From Weissella diestrammenae (GTDB lineage Bacteria; Bacillota; Bacilli; Lactobacillales; Lactobacillaceae), in NCBI RefSeq assembly GCF_014397255.1, contig NZ_CP060724.1, forward strand, positions 310,001 to 374,000: DNA of 64,000 nt. The letters run 5' to 3'. Of this stretch, positions 44,285-53,901 are shown piece after piece; positions within the stretch are counted from its first letter, which is position 1; each line of letters opens with the position of its first letter. The position numbers and the translations under genes are program-made. The notes under the pieces were generated by a model that saw nothing but the letters and a program-made list of their open reading frames with translations, searched no databases and had not been told where the DNA came from.

Positions 44285-44884
44285 TTAATCCCGTATAATC
44301 GCATATATCGGTAATAACGCTTGGATGGCATGCAACAATGTTTGCTCTGTCTGATTAGTCCCAATCTGATCCGATTTAGCATCAATTGACATACCAATAA
44401 TCAATTCATTTTGTCGGCTCTTCGTGAAATTCTGGACGATGTTTTTTACATCAATTGGCGTTACTTCGTTTACCATATGGTCCTTGCTACTAACAAAATC
44501 CGCTGGTAATTGCGCAATCAAGTCTTGCGCTACTTCTATTTTTTTAGATAATTGTGCCCATTTTCCTGGTGTTTCTTTCGCATTTTCTAGCACTGATAAA
44601 CTCATAAAGAGTCGATTTTGCCACATAGTCAACTCAAAATGTGGCATCATTTTATATCCGCGCCGATTTGGTGAAAATGCAATCCATGTACTTTCTGGTG
44701 GGTTAACCGTTCGTCGCAAATGTTTAGCAACGTGTGCTGTCCATTGTTGCCCATCTTGTTCGAGTAATGGTAGCGCCTTTTCTGCAAATAACTCAAACTC
44801 AGGATCTAAAACTGATCGAATTTGTGTCATGCGCCCATGTAACGTTGGCTCAGAAAAAACATCAAAATGCTGTTGTGTAAACAT
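44285..44884 (-). CDS. DUF1054/UPF0637 protein (YktB-like)
   Basis: The 199-residue protein resembles YktB along its length: F...F..F..P.L..RM..IRS.L.PEF at the start, HVAKHLRRTVNPPESTWIAFSPNRRGYKMMPHFELTMWQNRLF in the middle (key parts RRTVNPP, NRRGYK and PHF) and VKNIVQNFTKSRQNELIIG near the end. The function is unknown. SD GGGAGG precedes the ATG. It follows the pot operon by about 40 nt and could be read from it, since I see no terminator in between. Confidence 0.85.
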   Translation of the reverse strand: MFTQQHFDVFSEPTLHGRMTQIRSVLDPEFELFAEKALPLLEQDGQQWTAHVAKHLRRTVNPPESTWIAFSPNRRGYKMMPHFELTMWQNRLFMSLSVLENAKETPGKWAQLSKKIEVAQDLIAQLPADFVSSKDHMVNEVTPIDVKNIVQNFTKSRQNELIIGMSIDAKSDQIGTNQTEQTLLHAIQALLPIYAIIRD

Positions 44885-44921
44885 GAATTGCCTCCCATTC
44901 TACTATGCTGACTTAACGCAA

Positions 44922-45017
44922 TTAGACTAGCTCTGAAATCAATCCTAAGATAACAGCCAAAGCAAACACACCCAAACCAATCAATTCAATCATTATTATT
45001 TTTTTACGTTTTGACAT
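44922..45017 (-). CDS. 31-residue membrane peptide at the end of the pot operon
   Basis: A short frame, MSKRKKIIMIELIGLGVFAL at the start and AVILGLISELV at the end, has a basic head and one membrane helix (about 8-28). Its SD TTGAGGAG lies 7-8 nt before the ATG and starts 2 nt after the potD stop, so it is translationally linked to potD. Nothing in it is recognised; the head and helix pattern fits a small transporter-associated peptide. The SD, spacing and composition make it likely to be translated. Confidence 0.65.
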   Translation of the reverse strand: MSKRKKIIMIELIGLGVFALAVILGLISELV

Positions 45018-45033
45018 TGATTATTCTCCTCAA

Positions 45034-46122
45034 CTAGCGTTTAGTGGACATTTTAAATTCCAAAAATAAATCATTATATGCTTCTGTCCAGTATAATCCT
45101 AAATCTTGATAAACCCGCAATTGACCCAAGATTTGTTGTGTTGGATAAAATTGCGAATCGTGTTGCACACTTTGCGGTAATAGGCGTTTGGCTGCCGAGT
45201 TAGGCGTGGCATACCCATTATATAACGCATTTTGAGCTGCATTCTTTGGCTGAGAAATGAAATTGATAAAGGCATATGCTGCTGGTTTATTTTGAACCGT
45301 TTTAGGCATCACGATATTATCAAACCAAATATTTCCCTTTCCAGCTGGGACTACATAGTGCAGATGTGGATTCTCAGCAATCATTTGTGCCGCGTCACCA
45401 GAAAAATCCAAAGCCAATTTGGCCTCATCTTGTGCCATATACATCTTAATTTCATCACCGACTATCGCTTTAACATTAGGCATCAATGCGTCTAACCGCC
45501 CCTTTGCCGCTGCTAACTCACCCATATTTTTAGTGTTCACACTATTATTATTAGATGCCAGCCCAACCGCCATCACATCTCGGGCTGAGTCGTATAACAT
45601 AATTGAATTACGCCACTTAGGCTGCCACAAATCATTCCATGTCTTGATTTCATCCGGTTGAACATACTTGTCATTATACACAATACCAAGCGTGCCCCAA
45701 AAATAAGGTACTGAATAGCGATTATCGCGATCAAAATCTAAGTCCATAAATTGCTGGTCATAATATTTCAAACCTGTCAGTCGCTTATGATCCAATGGCA
45801 CAAGTAATTTGGCCTTTTTCATCTTTTGAATCATATAATCAGAAGGAATGGCTAGATCATAATGCGTGCCACCTTGCTTGATTTTAGTAAACATGGCTTC
45901 ATTTGAATCAAAGGTCTCATAATCCACTTTGTAGCCACTTTGACGTTCGAATTTATTAATCAATTCTGGGTCAATATAATCACCCCAATTGAAAATGGTC
46001 AATGTTTGTTGACCTTGCTTTGCTCGTTTGCTTTGCGATTGATTTGTCAAAACAAAATTAATTGTTGCTAGTACTGATACAATCGCAAGAATAATACCTG
46101 AAAACCATGCTAATCGTTTCAT
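45034..46122 (-). CDS. potD: Spermidine/putrescine ABC transporter substrate-binding protein PotD
   Basis: The 362-residue protein has an N-terminal hydrophobic helix (about 6-26) with no lipobox Cys, so it is probably anchored as an uncleaved helix or released. The binding protein domain begins TLTIFNWGDYIDPELINKFE and includes YDLAIPSDYMIQKM, VPYFWGTLGIVYNDKYV and LDFSGDAAQMI, matching PotD. It captures polyamines outside the membrane for PotBC. It overlaps potC by 4 nt. Confidence 0.95.
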   Translation of the reverse strand: MKRLAWFSGIILAIVSVLATINFVLTNQSQSKRAKQGQQTLTIFNWGDYIDPELINKFERQSGYKVDYETFDSNEAMFTKIKQGGTHYDLAIPSDYMIQKMKKAKLLVPLDHKRLTGLKYYDQQFMDLDFDRDNRYSVPYFWGTLGIVYNDKYVQPDEIKTWNDLWQPKWRNSIMLYDSARDVMAVGLASNNNSVNTKNMGELAAAKGRLDALMPNVKAIVGDEIKMYMAQDEAKLALDFSGDAAQMIAENPHLHYVVPAGKGNIWFDNIVMPKTVQNKPAAYAFINFISQPKNAAQNALYNGYATPNSAAKRLLPQSVQHDSQFYPTQQILGQLRVYQDLGLYWTEAYNDLFLEFKMSTKR

Positions 46123-46955
46123 CGCCTAACCACCATTTCCTTTGATTCCACAATCATTTTGTCTCGTTTTGTCTGAGTACTTTTTTTACTACGTGTCATA
46201 ATGTAATAATAAATCATGACCAAAATCAGCGATACCATAAACATTAACGCTGACAAGGCGTTAATTGACAAATCAATTCCATGTCGTGCACGTGCATATA
46301 TCTCAACTGATAATGTTGAAAAGCCATTCCCGGTCACAAAAAAGGTTACTGCAAAGTCATCTAATGAATAAGTAATCGCCATAAAAAATCCAGCCAGGAT
46401 TCCCGGCCATGCATAAGGCAAGATGACGCGGCTTAATACTTGTCGCCAATTTGCGCCCAAATCTTGTGCAGCACTAATCAACGCTGAATTCATTTCATTT
46501 AAGCGTGGCAGTACCATTAAAACAACAATTGGAATCGAAAAGGCAATGTGCGCTAGCAATACCGATCCAAAGCCTAAAGTGAGTCCAAACATTGTAAATA
46601 GAATCAAAAATGATGCACCAATAATGACATCTGGCGAGACCAACAAAATATTGTTCAAAGATAACAAGATATTTTTGATCCCTTTTTGTTTCGTTTGATA
46701 AATTCCCAATGCACCAAATGTACCAATTAACGTCGCCAACAATGATGACAAAAAAGCGATAATAAATGTATTAAGCAAAATGCTCATCAATCGTCGATCA
46801 GAGAACATATTCCCGAAATGGCGCAATGAAAAACCAGTAAAGCTCGTCATGTAGTTACCACGATTAAAAGCGAAAAATATCATATAAAAAATTGGGGCAT
46901 ACATTAAAATAAAGACAAACACTAAATAACTGGTACCCAAATAATGCTTTTTCAT
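46119..46955 (-). CDS. potC: Spermidine/putrescine ABC transporter permease PotC
   Basis: The 278-residue protein has six membrane helices and the permease EAA loop SAAQDLGANWRQVLSRVILPYAWPGI, where EAAxDLGAxxxxxFxxVxLP is the consensus. With PotB it forms the membrane channel. The start overlaps the potB stop (TAATG). A basic C-terminal tail (RSKKSTQTKRDK) is cytoplasmic. Confidence 0.95.
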   Translation of the reverse strand: MKKHYLGTSYLVFVFILMYAPIFYMIFFAFNRGNYMTSFTGFSLRHFGNMFSDRRLMSILLNTFIIAFLSSLLATLIGTFGALGIYQTKQKGIKNILLSLNNILLVSPDVIIGASFLILFTMFGLTLGFGSVLLAHIAFSIPIVVLMVLPRLNEMNSALISAAQDLGANWRQVLSRVILPYAWPGILAGFFMAITYSLDDFAVTFFVTGNGFSTLSVEIYARARHGIDLSINALSALMFMVSLILVMIYYYIMTRSKKSTQTKRDKMIVESKEMVVRR

Positions 46956-47773
46956 TATTCACCCCTCTTTTTCTGCTTTCTGTCACGCGTCAGATACATA
47001 GTGATTGCCATCGCAACCACCAAAACGATACCAATCGTCGACCCCATGCCCCAGTTTTGAGTCACCATGAAATGCTCCTCAATTGCAGTACCAAGTGTAA
47101 TCACACGGTTTCCACCGATTAAACGTGTAATCATGAAGAGTGACAAGGTTGGAATAAAGACCGCTTGCACGCCAGACTTAACCCCACCAATTGTTAAAGG
47201 AAAAATGACCTGGCGTAAAGTTTGCCAAGCTGATGCCCCAAGATCTTTGGCCGCATTGGTTAAACTTGGATCTAATTCAACCAAACTATTATAAATGGGC
47301 AAAATCATAAAGGGAATCTCAATATAGGCTGCGACTAAAATAAAACTTGTATCCGTAAATAATAACTGCTGCGGTGCAATGCCCATAAAACCAAGGAACT
47401 GGTTGACACTCCCCTCTTTTGAAAGTAATCCAATGAAAGCATATGCTTTTAATAATAAATTCACCCAGGTCGGTAAAATCACTAAAAGAAGCCAAAATTG
47501 ACTGTTCTTCAATCGACTTAATACGTAAGCCATCGGGTAGCTAATTAGTAATGTCATCAAAGTGACAATTGCGGCATAAAAGATGGAATTAAGCGTCATG
47601 CGTAAGTATGTGCCTGATTTAAAGAAATCAACATAATTACTCATTGTTGGTTGATGATATAAATTCTGAAACGATTGAAAGACCATTAAAACTAACGGTA
47701 AAATGACAAACAAAACCAACCAAAACACATATGGTACCATGTACCCCATCGTTCGTTTATTCTTCGACGTCAT
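46955..47773 (-). CDS. potB: Spermidine/putrescine ABC transporter permease PotB
   Basis: The 272-residue, six-helix permease carries the EAA loop [30 protein letters not shown] lies 9 nt before the ATG at 47773, inside the end of potA, so the genes overlap by 17 nt and are coupled; 15 additional upstream codons are open but unsupported. Partner of PotC in the polyamine importer. Confidence 0.95.
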   Translation of the reverse strand: MTSKNKRTMGYMVPYVFWLVLFVILPLVLMVFQSFQNLYHQPTMSNYVDFFKSGTYLRMTLNSIFYAAIVTLMTLLISYPMAYVLSRLKNSQFWLLLVILPTWVNLLLKAYAFIGLLSKEGSVNQFLGFMGIAPQQLLFTDTSFILVAAYIEIPFMILPIYNSLVELDPSLTNAAKDLGASAWQTLRQVIFPLTIGGVKSGVQAVFIPTLSLFMITRLIGGNRVITLGTAIEEHFMVTQNWGMGSTIGIVLVVAMAITMYLTRDRKQKKRGE

Positions 47774-48854
47774 CTTCATACGCCTCCAAACGTGTATCAA
47801 AATCTTCTTCAGTTTCATTTAGGCGCATGATATGGATATCTTCAGGGTCAAACGTCAACCCCACCCGCGTTCCAACATCGACCCCATTTGTTGATTGAAT
47901 CTGCCATTCATGAAGATCATCATCATAGCCAGTGATTTCAAAATAATCGCCTCGGAAAGAAGTCGCATCAATTGTCACAACCACTTTTCCCAATGCTTCA
48001 GACACAATATCAACATCTTCTGGTCGGATAACGACTTCAACTGGTTCATTGGGACGCATACCACCATCGACATTTTCGAAATCTTGGCCATTAAAATGAA
48101 CCAAATTATCTTCAATCATCACACCAGGAATAATGTTCGCCTCGCCAATAAAGTCAGCAACAAAATGATTAATCGGTTCGTCATAAATATCTATCGGATC
48201 ACCATTTTGAACAACATCACCATCATTAATTACAAAAATCCAATCAGACATTGCCAACGCTTCTTCTTGATCGTGTGTCACAAAGATAAAAGTAATACCT
48301 AGCCGTTGTTGAATTTCACGCAGTTCATATTGCATATCTTTTCGCAATTTGTAATCTAGGGCTGATAATGGCTCATCTAGCAATAAAACCTGTGGTTCAT
48401 TCGCCAAAGCGCGTGCAATTGCAACTCGTTGCTGTTGTCCACCTGACAATTCACTAATCTCACGATTCTGGTAACCACCCAGTTTTACTAATTCAAGCAT
48501 TTCGGCAACTTTGGCCTTAATTTCAGCTTTCGGTTTACCTTTAATAGTCATCCCAAAAGCCACATTTTCAGCAACATTCATATTTGGAAATAACGCATAA
48601 TTTTGGAATACAGTATTAACTGCCCGCTTTTCCGCTGGCACATCATTAATTCGCTTACCATCAAATAAAATATCACCACTTGTTGCAGACAAAAAGCCAG
48701 CAATCAAACGTAAAATAGTCGTTTTCCCTGAACCAGATGGCCCCAACAACGTATAAAATTTTCCCGCTTCGATTTCTAAATCAACGGCATTTAAAATAAC
48801 GTTTTCGTCGTAAGCTTTCACGACGTTTTTAAATTCAATAATTGGTTGAGTCAC
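47757..48854 (-). CDS. potA: Spermidine/putrescine ABC transporter ATPase PotA
   Basis: The 365-residue protein has Walker [10 protein letters not shown], signature [14 protein letters not shown], Walker [13 protein letters not shown] and the switch His in [12 protein letters not shown]-terminal TOBE-type regulatory domain (about 270-350) follows, then a very acidic tail (EAYEDDVEE). It drives PotBC. The start is GTG; AAAGG lies about 11 nt away. First gene of the operon. Confidence 0.95.
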   Translation of the reverse strand: MTQPIIEFKNVVKAYDENVILNAVDLEIEAGKFYTLLGPSGSGKTTILRLIAGFLSATSGDILFDGKRINDVPAEKRAVNTVFQNYALFPNMNVAENVAFGMTIKGKPKAEIKAKVAEMLELVKLGGYQNREISELSGGQQQRVAIARALANEPQVLLLDEPLSALDYKLRKDMQYELREIQQRLGITFIFVTHDQEEALAMSDWIFVINDGDVVQNGDPIDIYDEPINHFVADFIGEANIIPGVMIEDNLVHFNGQDFENVDGGMRPNEPVEVVIRPEDVDIVSEALGKVVVTIDATSFRGDYFEITGYDDDLHEWQIQSTNGVDVGTRVGLTFDPEDIHIMRLNETEEDFDTRLEAYEDDVEE

Positions 48855-48959
48855 ACCTCATGCCACCTTTCCTGTATTACAAAAATTGTACCACTAGTAT
48901 TCAATTGACTTCAAACTTAATCAGCCAAAGCTTGTTGAAATTTATAACCTTTCAGACAT

Positions 48960-48995
48960 ATAAAAAACGTCCTCAATCAATTTGAGGGCGTTTAA
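48960..48995 (-). terminator. fusA terminator
   Basis: Minus strand: AAACGCCCTCAA / TTGAGGACGTTT with one G-U pair and a 5-nt loop, followed by six T. It ends the rpsL-rpsG-fusA transcript. Confidence 0.85.
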
Positions 48996-49039
48996 TTAAA
49001 TTAACGGCTATTCAAGTTGTTAATTTAAATGATTATACT

Positions 49040-51163
49040 TTATGCTTCTTCTGAACCACGACCATACTTTTTAACGATCTCATCTTGAACGTTCTTTGGC
49101 ACAGCTTCATAGTGGTCAAATGCCATCTGGAAAGTTCCACGTCCTTGCGTTGATGAACGCAAAGTCGTTGCATATCCAAACATTTCTGACAAAGGTACTT
49201 TTCCGTGAACCATCAATGAGTTTCCACGTTGTTCTTGTCCTTCAATCATTCCACGACGTGCTGAAATATGTCCCATCACATCACCAAGATTGTCTTCAGG
49301 CACAACGATGTCAACCTTCATAATTGGTTCCAAGATAACAGCACCAGCAGTCTTTGCAGCTTCGCGCAAAGCTAATGACGCAGCAATCTTAAAGGCAGCT
49401 TCTGATGAGTCGACATCGTGATATGATCCATCATACAACTTAGCCTTCAAGTCAACCAATGGGAAGCCAGCAAGTGGCCCGTTGTTCAACGAATCCTTCA
49501 ATCCAGCTTCAACAGAAGGAATGTATTCACGAGGCACAACACCACCGACAATGGCATCCTCGAATTCAAATCCAGCACCCTCTTCATTAGGTGTGAATTC
49601 GATCCAAACGTCACCATATTGTCCCTTACCACCTGATTGACGCTTGAAGTATCCACGCGCTTGAACAGTTTTCGTAAAGGCTTCACGATATGCAACTTGA
49701 GGTGCACCAACCGTTGCTTCAACGTTAAATTCACGCTTCATACGATCAACGATGATGTCCAAGTGCAATTCACCCATTCCAGAGATCAAAGTGTCCCCAG
49801 TTTCAGGGTTAGTTTCGGCACGGAATGATGGATCTTCTTCGGCCAACTTCTGCAAAGCGGTTGACATTTTGTCTTGGTCTGCTTTTGTCTTAGGTTCAAT
49901 AGCCAATTGGATAACTGGTTCTGGGAACTCCATTGATTCAAGAATCAATGGCCGATCAACAGCAGTCAATGAATCACCAGTCGTTGTATCTTTCAACCCA
50001 ATCGCAGCTGCGATATCCCCTGAGAATACTTCATCAATTTCAGTTCGGTTAGTAGCGTGCATTTGTAGCAAACGTCCTACACGTTCACGCTTTCCCTTTG
50101 ATGTGTTTTGAACGTAAGAACCTGATTCCAAAGTTCCAGTATAAACACGAAGGAAAGTCAAACGACCAACGAATGGATCAGTCATAACTTTAAAGGCTAA
50201 GGCAGCAAATGGATCATCGTCATTAGCAACCAAGTCAACTTCTTCATCAGTGTCAGGGTCAGTCGCAATATATGGCTTAACATCCAAAGGAGATGGCAAG
50301 TAATCTACCACCGCGTCAAGCATCATTTGAACACCCTTATCTTTATAAGCTGATCCAGCTAGAACTGGGTAGAATTGCAATGACAAAACGCCACGACGAA
50401 TTCCAGCTTTCAATTCATCTTGTGTGATTTCTTCACCACCCAAGTACTTTTCCATGATATCGTCATCGACATCAGCGATGGCTTCAACCAATTCATTGTA
50501 CTTGTCTTCGACAAGATCCTTGTAATCATCAGGAATTTCGCGCTTTTCCCACTTCTCACCAAGTTCGTCAACAGGATATAGTGCTTCTTTAGTAATCAAA
50601 TCGATAACGGCTTCGAAGTCATCTTCAGCACCAATTGGCCATTGAATAGCCTTGGCATTAGCACCCAAGCGAGACTTGATTGAATCAACAGACATTTGGA
50701 AATCTGCACCCATCTTATCCATCTTGTTAACAAAGACGATACGTGGTACTTGATATGTTTCAGCTTGTCGCCAAACAGTTTCTGTTTGTGGTTCAACCCC
50801 GGCAGCACCGTCCAAGACAGCAACTGCACCGTCAAGCACACGTAAAGAACGCTCAACTTCAATCGTGAAGTCCACGTGACCTGGTGTGTCAATGATATTA
50901 ACACGGTATGGTTCCTTCTCGAATTGATCATGGAAACCATGCCAAACAGCTGTCGTTGCGGCAGATTGAATCGTGATTCCACGCTCTTTTTCTTGATCCA
51001 TAAAGTCCATTTGTGATGCACCATCATGTGTCTCACCAATTTTATGAATCTTTCCTGTATAGTACAAAATACGCTCGGTCGTTGTTGTCTTACCGGCGTC
51101 GATGTGGGCCATAATTCCGATGTTACGGGTACGGCTCAATGGGTATTCACGCTTGTTAGCCAT
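49040..51163 (-). CDS. fusA: Elongation factor G
   Basis: The 707-residue protein is a full EF-G: G1 AHIDAGKTT, switch [13 protein letters not shown]3 [10 protein letters not shown]4 NKMDKMGA, then domains II-V with [14 protein letters not shown] and the tip [14 protein letters not shown]. It catalyses ribosomal translocation. SD AGGAG precedes the ATG. It is the third gene of the str operon; no tuf gene follows it here. A hairpin with a T run lies between rpsG and fusA. Confidence 0.98.
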   Translation of the reverse strand: MANKREYPLSRTRNIGIMAHIDAGKTTTTERILYYTGKIHKIGETHDGASQMDFMDQEKERGITIQSAATTAVWHGFHDQFEKEPYRVNIIDTPGHVDFTIEVERSLRVLDGAVAVLDGAAGVEPQTETVWRQAETYQVPRIVFVNKMDKMGADFQMSVDSIKSRLGANAKAIQWPIGAEDDFEAVIDLITKEALYPVDELGEKWEKREIPDDYKDLVEDKYNELVEAIADVDDDIMEKYLGGEEITQDELKAGIRRGVLSLQFYPVLAGSAYKDKGVQMMLDAVVDYLPSPLDVKPYIATDPDTDEEVDLVANDDDPFAALAFKVMTDPFVGRLTFLRVYTGTLESGSYVQNTSKGKRERVGRLLQMHATNRTEIDEVFSGDIAAAIGLKDTTTGDSLTAVDRPLILESMEFPEPVIQLAIEPKTKADQDKMSTALQKLAEEDPSFRAETNPETGDTLISGMGELHLDIIVDRMKREFNVEATVGAPQVAYREAFTKTVQARGYFKRQSGGKGQYGDVWIEFTPNEEGAGFEFEDAIVGGVVPREYIPSVEAGLKDSLNNGPLAGFPLVDLKAKLYDGSYHDVDSSEAAFKIAASLALREAAKTAGAVILEPIMKVDIVVPEDNLGDVMGHISARRGMIEGQEQRGNSLMVHGKVPLSEMFGYATTLRSSTQGRGTFQMAFDHYEAVPKNVQDEIVKKYGRGSEEA

Positions 51164-51344
51164 TGTGAAATATTCTCCTGTAAATTAATTCAGCATATTA
51201 CGCTGCTTATATTAAATTATACCGCAAAAGCTCAAAAGTGACCACCTATAAATGTAGCCAAATCACCAATGAGCTTGAAGGATTCATTTATCTGACTTAA
51301 TTTTTGAATCATACGAATTCAACTATCAATTAAGTCACTTTCAA

Positions 51345-51388
51345 ATAAAAAACACCATTGCTTCATCATTCGACTGATGTTTGCAATG
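51345..51388 (-). terminator. Attenuator-like hairpin between rpsG and fusA
   Basis: Minus strand: CATTGC / GCAATG and inner ATCA / TGAT pairs, then GTGTTTTTTATTTG. It could lower fusA transcription relative to the ribosomal protein genes. The rest of the 243-nt gap shows nothing else I can name. Confidence 0.45.
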
Positions 51389-51406
51389 ATGCGTTCTAAT
51401 TCAATC

Positions 51407-51877
51407 TTACCAACGATAGTGTGCAAAGGCACGGTTGGCTTCAGCCATTTTGTGCGTATCTTCGCGCTTCTTAACAGATGCACCAGAATTATTGGCAGCA
51501 TCCATAATTTCCTTGGCTAAACGTTCGTCCATTGTGTGTTCTCCACGTAAACGTGAGTATGACACAAGCCAACGTAATCCAAGCGTCACACGACGCTCTG
51601 GACGTACTTCGACTGGAACTTGGTAGTTTGATCCACCAACACGACGTGCGCGGACTTCAAGAACTGGCATGATGTTGTTCATGGCTTCCTCAAAGACTGC
51701 TAGTGGTTCATTTCCCGTAGCTTCTTTAATACGATCAAACGCATTATATAAAATTGTTGAAGCTGTTCCGCGCTTTCCATCAAGCATCAAGCGGTTGATC
51801 AAACGTGAAACAAGCTTTGAATTATAAATTGGATCAGGCAGAACTTCAGCCTGTTTAGTATAACCCTTACGTGGCAT
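51407..51877 (-). CDS. rpsG: 30S ribosomal protein S7
   Basis: The 156-residue protein is a standard bacterial S7: [23 protein letters not shown] (opening), [21 protein letters not shown] and the C-terminal [21 protein letters not shown]. It nucleates 16S rRNA 3' domain assembly and is the translational repressor of the str operon in many bacteria. SD GGGAGG is strong. Confidence 0.98.
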   Translation of the reverse strand: MPRKGYTKQAEVLPDPIYNSKLVSRLINRLMLDGKRGTASTILYNAFDRIKEATGNEPLAVFEEAMNNIMPVLEVRARRVGGSNYQVPVEVRPERRVTLGLRWLVSYSRLRGEHTMDERLAKEIMDAANNSGASVKKREDTHKMAEANRAFAHYRW

Positions 51878-51896
51878 TATTAATGTCCTCCCTTAA

Positions 51897-52313
51897 TTAT
51901 TTCTTCTTAGGGCGCTTTGCACCATACTTAGAACGTGATTGCATACGACCGTCAACACCGGCAGTATCAAGCGCACCACGGATAATGTGGTAACGTACTC
52001 CAGGCAAGTCCTTTACACGACCACCACGGATCAAAACAACTGAGTGTTCTTGAAGGTTGTGACCGATTCCAGGAATGTATGCTGTCACTTCAATCAAGTT
52101 AGAAAGACGAACACGGGCGTACTTACGCAAAGCTGAGTTAGGCTTTTTTGGTGTCATCGTTCCGACACGAGTTGCAACACCACGCTTTTGAGGCGCAGGT
52201 GCAAGTGTCGTTTTCTTTGATTGTGAGTTATATCCGAAGTTCAACGCAGGTGAGTTTGACTTCGTGCTCTTTGACTTACGAGGCTTACGAACCAACTGAT
52301 TAATTGTAGGCAT
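51897..52313 (-). CDS. rpsL: 30S ribosomal protein S12
   Basis: The 138-residue protein matches S12: [40 protein letters not shown] (streptomycin-relevant Lys in [10 protein letters not shown]), [30 protein letters not shown]. Residues at the known resistance sites look wild type. First gene of the operon, with SD AAAGGAG and a leader of more than 300 nt up to the divergent A24 gene. Confidence 0.98.
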   Translation of the reverse strand: MPTINQLVRKPRKSKSTKSNSPALNFGYNSQSKKTTLAPAPQKRGVATRVGTMTPKKPNSALRKYARVRLSNLIEVTAYIPGIGHNLQEHSVVLIRGGRVKDLPGVRYHIIRGALDTAGVDGRMQSRSKYGAKRPKKK

Positions 52314-52641
52314 GTCTTAGAGGCTCCTTTCAAAATTCTATAAAATTTAGTCCACAATACCGGGCGTATCGTATAAAAATACGTCGAAATTGCAGCTGTT
52401 TGGTACTATCCAAAGCTAGTTCAGCACGTCGCGCGAACTAACGCGGACACCAACTTGATTTAAGCACAAAGAATATATTACCATCCCACAAATGAAATTG
52501 CAACCACTTTCTGCAAAACAATCCGGATAAGGTGGGCATTCGTTTTGCAAACATTACCGGGCGTATCATTATCGCGTTGTGCAATGATTGTCACAGATTG
52601 CTCACAATTGGCTCTTTTTTAACTATTAAGGAGTATTGATC
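52314..52641. promoter_or_regulatory. Divergent region, rpsL leader with repeats
   Basis: TACCGGGCGTATC occurs twice in direct orientation (52358-52370 and 52555-52567), 197 bp apart. Between them lies a hairpin TAGTTC...GAACTA (52418-52440) with a GC-rich inner part. It is the promoter and leader region of the str operon on one strand and of the A24 gene on the other; I cannot assign a secure -10/-35 pair. Confidence 0.45.
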
Positions 52642-53022
52642 ATGTCATTCATGTTTACATTTGTGCTCTTATTTTTAAGCTGGCAGGACTGGCAAACATA
52701 TCAAATCAGTAGTTGGTTACTAATGCCAATAATATGGTTAGCCAGTCTTTCATTCAAGATAATGGACATGCTTTTAGTATTAGGCATCTATATATTAACG
52801 CTTTTCGTCAACAAATTATCTGAAAAGTACATCGGTTCTGGTGACATTGATATCATGTTTACCAACTTTTTAGTTTTAAATGACCCTCAACAATGGTTAT
52901 TGTGGCTGACGTTAAGCAGTCTTTTGGCTTATGGCTATGCCCACAGCACTAAGCGCATCCAGTTACCGTTCGTTCCATTTTTAACCATTGCCAATATTTT
53001 GAATCTATCGTTTTATCCATAA
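52642..53022 (+). CDS. Stand-alone A24 prepilin-peptidase-like protein
   Basis: The 126-residue protein has about four to five membrane segments and only the aspartic-peptidase half of a type IV prepilin peptidase: SWQDWQTYQISSWLL carries the first Asp (family D...x.IP..l) and IGSGDIDIMF is the GxGD motif with the second. The N-terminal Cys/methyltransferase domain of PilD/ComC is missing. It may process competence pseudopilins or another signal. The start at 52642 follows AAGGAG at 8 nt; a TTG 6 nt upstream is unsupported. Lone plus-strand gene between rpsL and rplT, with a terminator. Confidence 0.75.
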   Translation: MSFMFTFVLLFLSWQDWQTYQISSWLLMPIIWLASLSFKIMDMLLVLGIYILTLFVNKLSEKYIGSGDIDIMFTNFLVLNDPQQWLLWLTLSSLLAYGYAHSTKRIQLPFVPFLTIANILNLSFYP

Positions 53023-53050
53023 AAAAACGAGCATCCGCTCGTTTTTAAAT
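53020..53050. terminator. Bidirectional terminator
   Basis: Stem AAAACGAGC / GCTCGTTTT with a 4-nt loop, A7 and T5 flanks; shared by the A24 gene and the infC-rpmI-rplT operon. Confidence 0.88.
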
Positions 53051-53052
53051 AA

Positions 53053-53619
53053 TTATACTAATGCTAGCAAATCAGCCTTCTTTGCAGAAGAAGCGTATTC
53101 GACATTTTGTGCATCCAAATATGCTTTAATTTCAGCAACAGTATTTTTGTCTGAAGGCTTTTCAGCACTTACTTCAGCTTTTTTTGCTGGCTTTGGTTCA
53201 GCAACAGTCACTGTTACTTCTGTTTCCAAAGTTGCAGGTGTTACTTCATGAAAAGCTTGTCCGTTATCAGTCAAAGCTTTCTTAGCAGCGTCAGTCAAAG
53301 CAGTAAATGCTTTTGCGTCAGTCACTGCCAAATCTGCCAACATCTTACGGTTCAACTTTGAACCCATCAAAGCAAGACCATTCATGAAACGTGAGTATGA
53401 CAACCCATTCATCCGAGCAGCAGCATTAATACGTGTAATCCACAACTTACGGAAATTACGCTTTGTTGCCTTACGATCACGGAATGCGTAAACCCATCCC
53501 TTCCAAACTTGTTGCTTAGCAACTTTATAATTAATATGACGTTGTCCACGGTAGCCCTTGGCTAACTTAATCATTTTCTTACGACGTGCACGTGAAACTG
53601 TTCCACCCTTTACTCGCAT
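53053..53619 (-). CDS. rplT: 50S ribosomal protein L20 with C-terminal HeH/LEM-like extension
   Basis: Residues 1-117 are an ordinary L20: [37 protein letters not shown] and [28 protein letters not shown] (key part MNGLALMG). L20 normally ends near 118. Here an additional 70 residues follow: a linker (about 118-157) rich in Thr, Val, Pro and Lys, then [28 protein letters not shown], which has the helix-extension-helix pattern of HeH/LEM domains (TVAEIKxYLDxxxIxYxxxxxKxxLLxLV). There is no frameshift; the frame reads straight through to the terminator. L20 binds 23S rRNA early in assembly and represses its own operon. SD TTGGAGG sets the start. Confidence 0.93.
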   Translation of the reverse strand: MRVKGGTVSRARRKKMIKLAKGYRGQRHINYKVAKQQVWKGWVYAFRDRKATKRNFRKLWITRINAAARMNGLSYSRFMNGLALMGSKLNRKMLADLAVTDAKAFTALTDAAKKALTDNGQAFHEVTPATLETEVTVTVAEPKPAKKAEVSAEKPSDKNTVAEIKAYLDAQNVEYASSAKKADLLALV

Positions 53620-53676
53620 GGGTTAATCCTCCAATTTTTCTTAAAATTCAACAAGAGTCCTCTATTTAACAATTAA

Positions 53677-53874
53677 TTAAACGCGGCTCAATAGGTGCTT
53701 ATATGTCTTTAATGTCGTATGGTTCATCATTGATGTTCCACGTAATTGACGCCGTTGCTTCTTAGTCTTACCGTGGAAACGGTGTGAAGTATAGGCATTC
53801 CCTGACTTCAAACCACCATTGGCAGTCTTCTTAAAACGCTTTGCTGAAGCGCGGTGTGTCTTAAACTTAGGCAT
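53677..53874 (-). CDS. rpmI: 50S ribosomal protein L35
   Basis: The 65-residue protein is a typical L35: [37 protein letters not shown] (key part [10 protein letters not shown]). Second gene of infC-rpmI-rplT, SD TTGGAGGA. Confidence 0.97.
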   Translation of the reverse strand: MPKFKTHRASAKRFKKTANGGLKSGNAYTSHRFHGKTKKQRRQLRGTSMMNHTTLKTYKHLLSRV

Positions 53875-53901
53875 GAGTTATTCCTCCAAACTGATTTTAG
53901 G

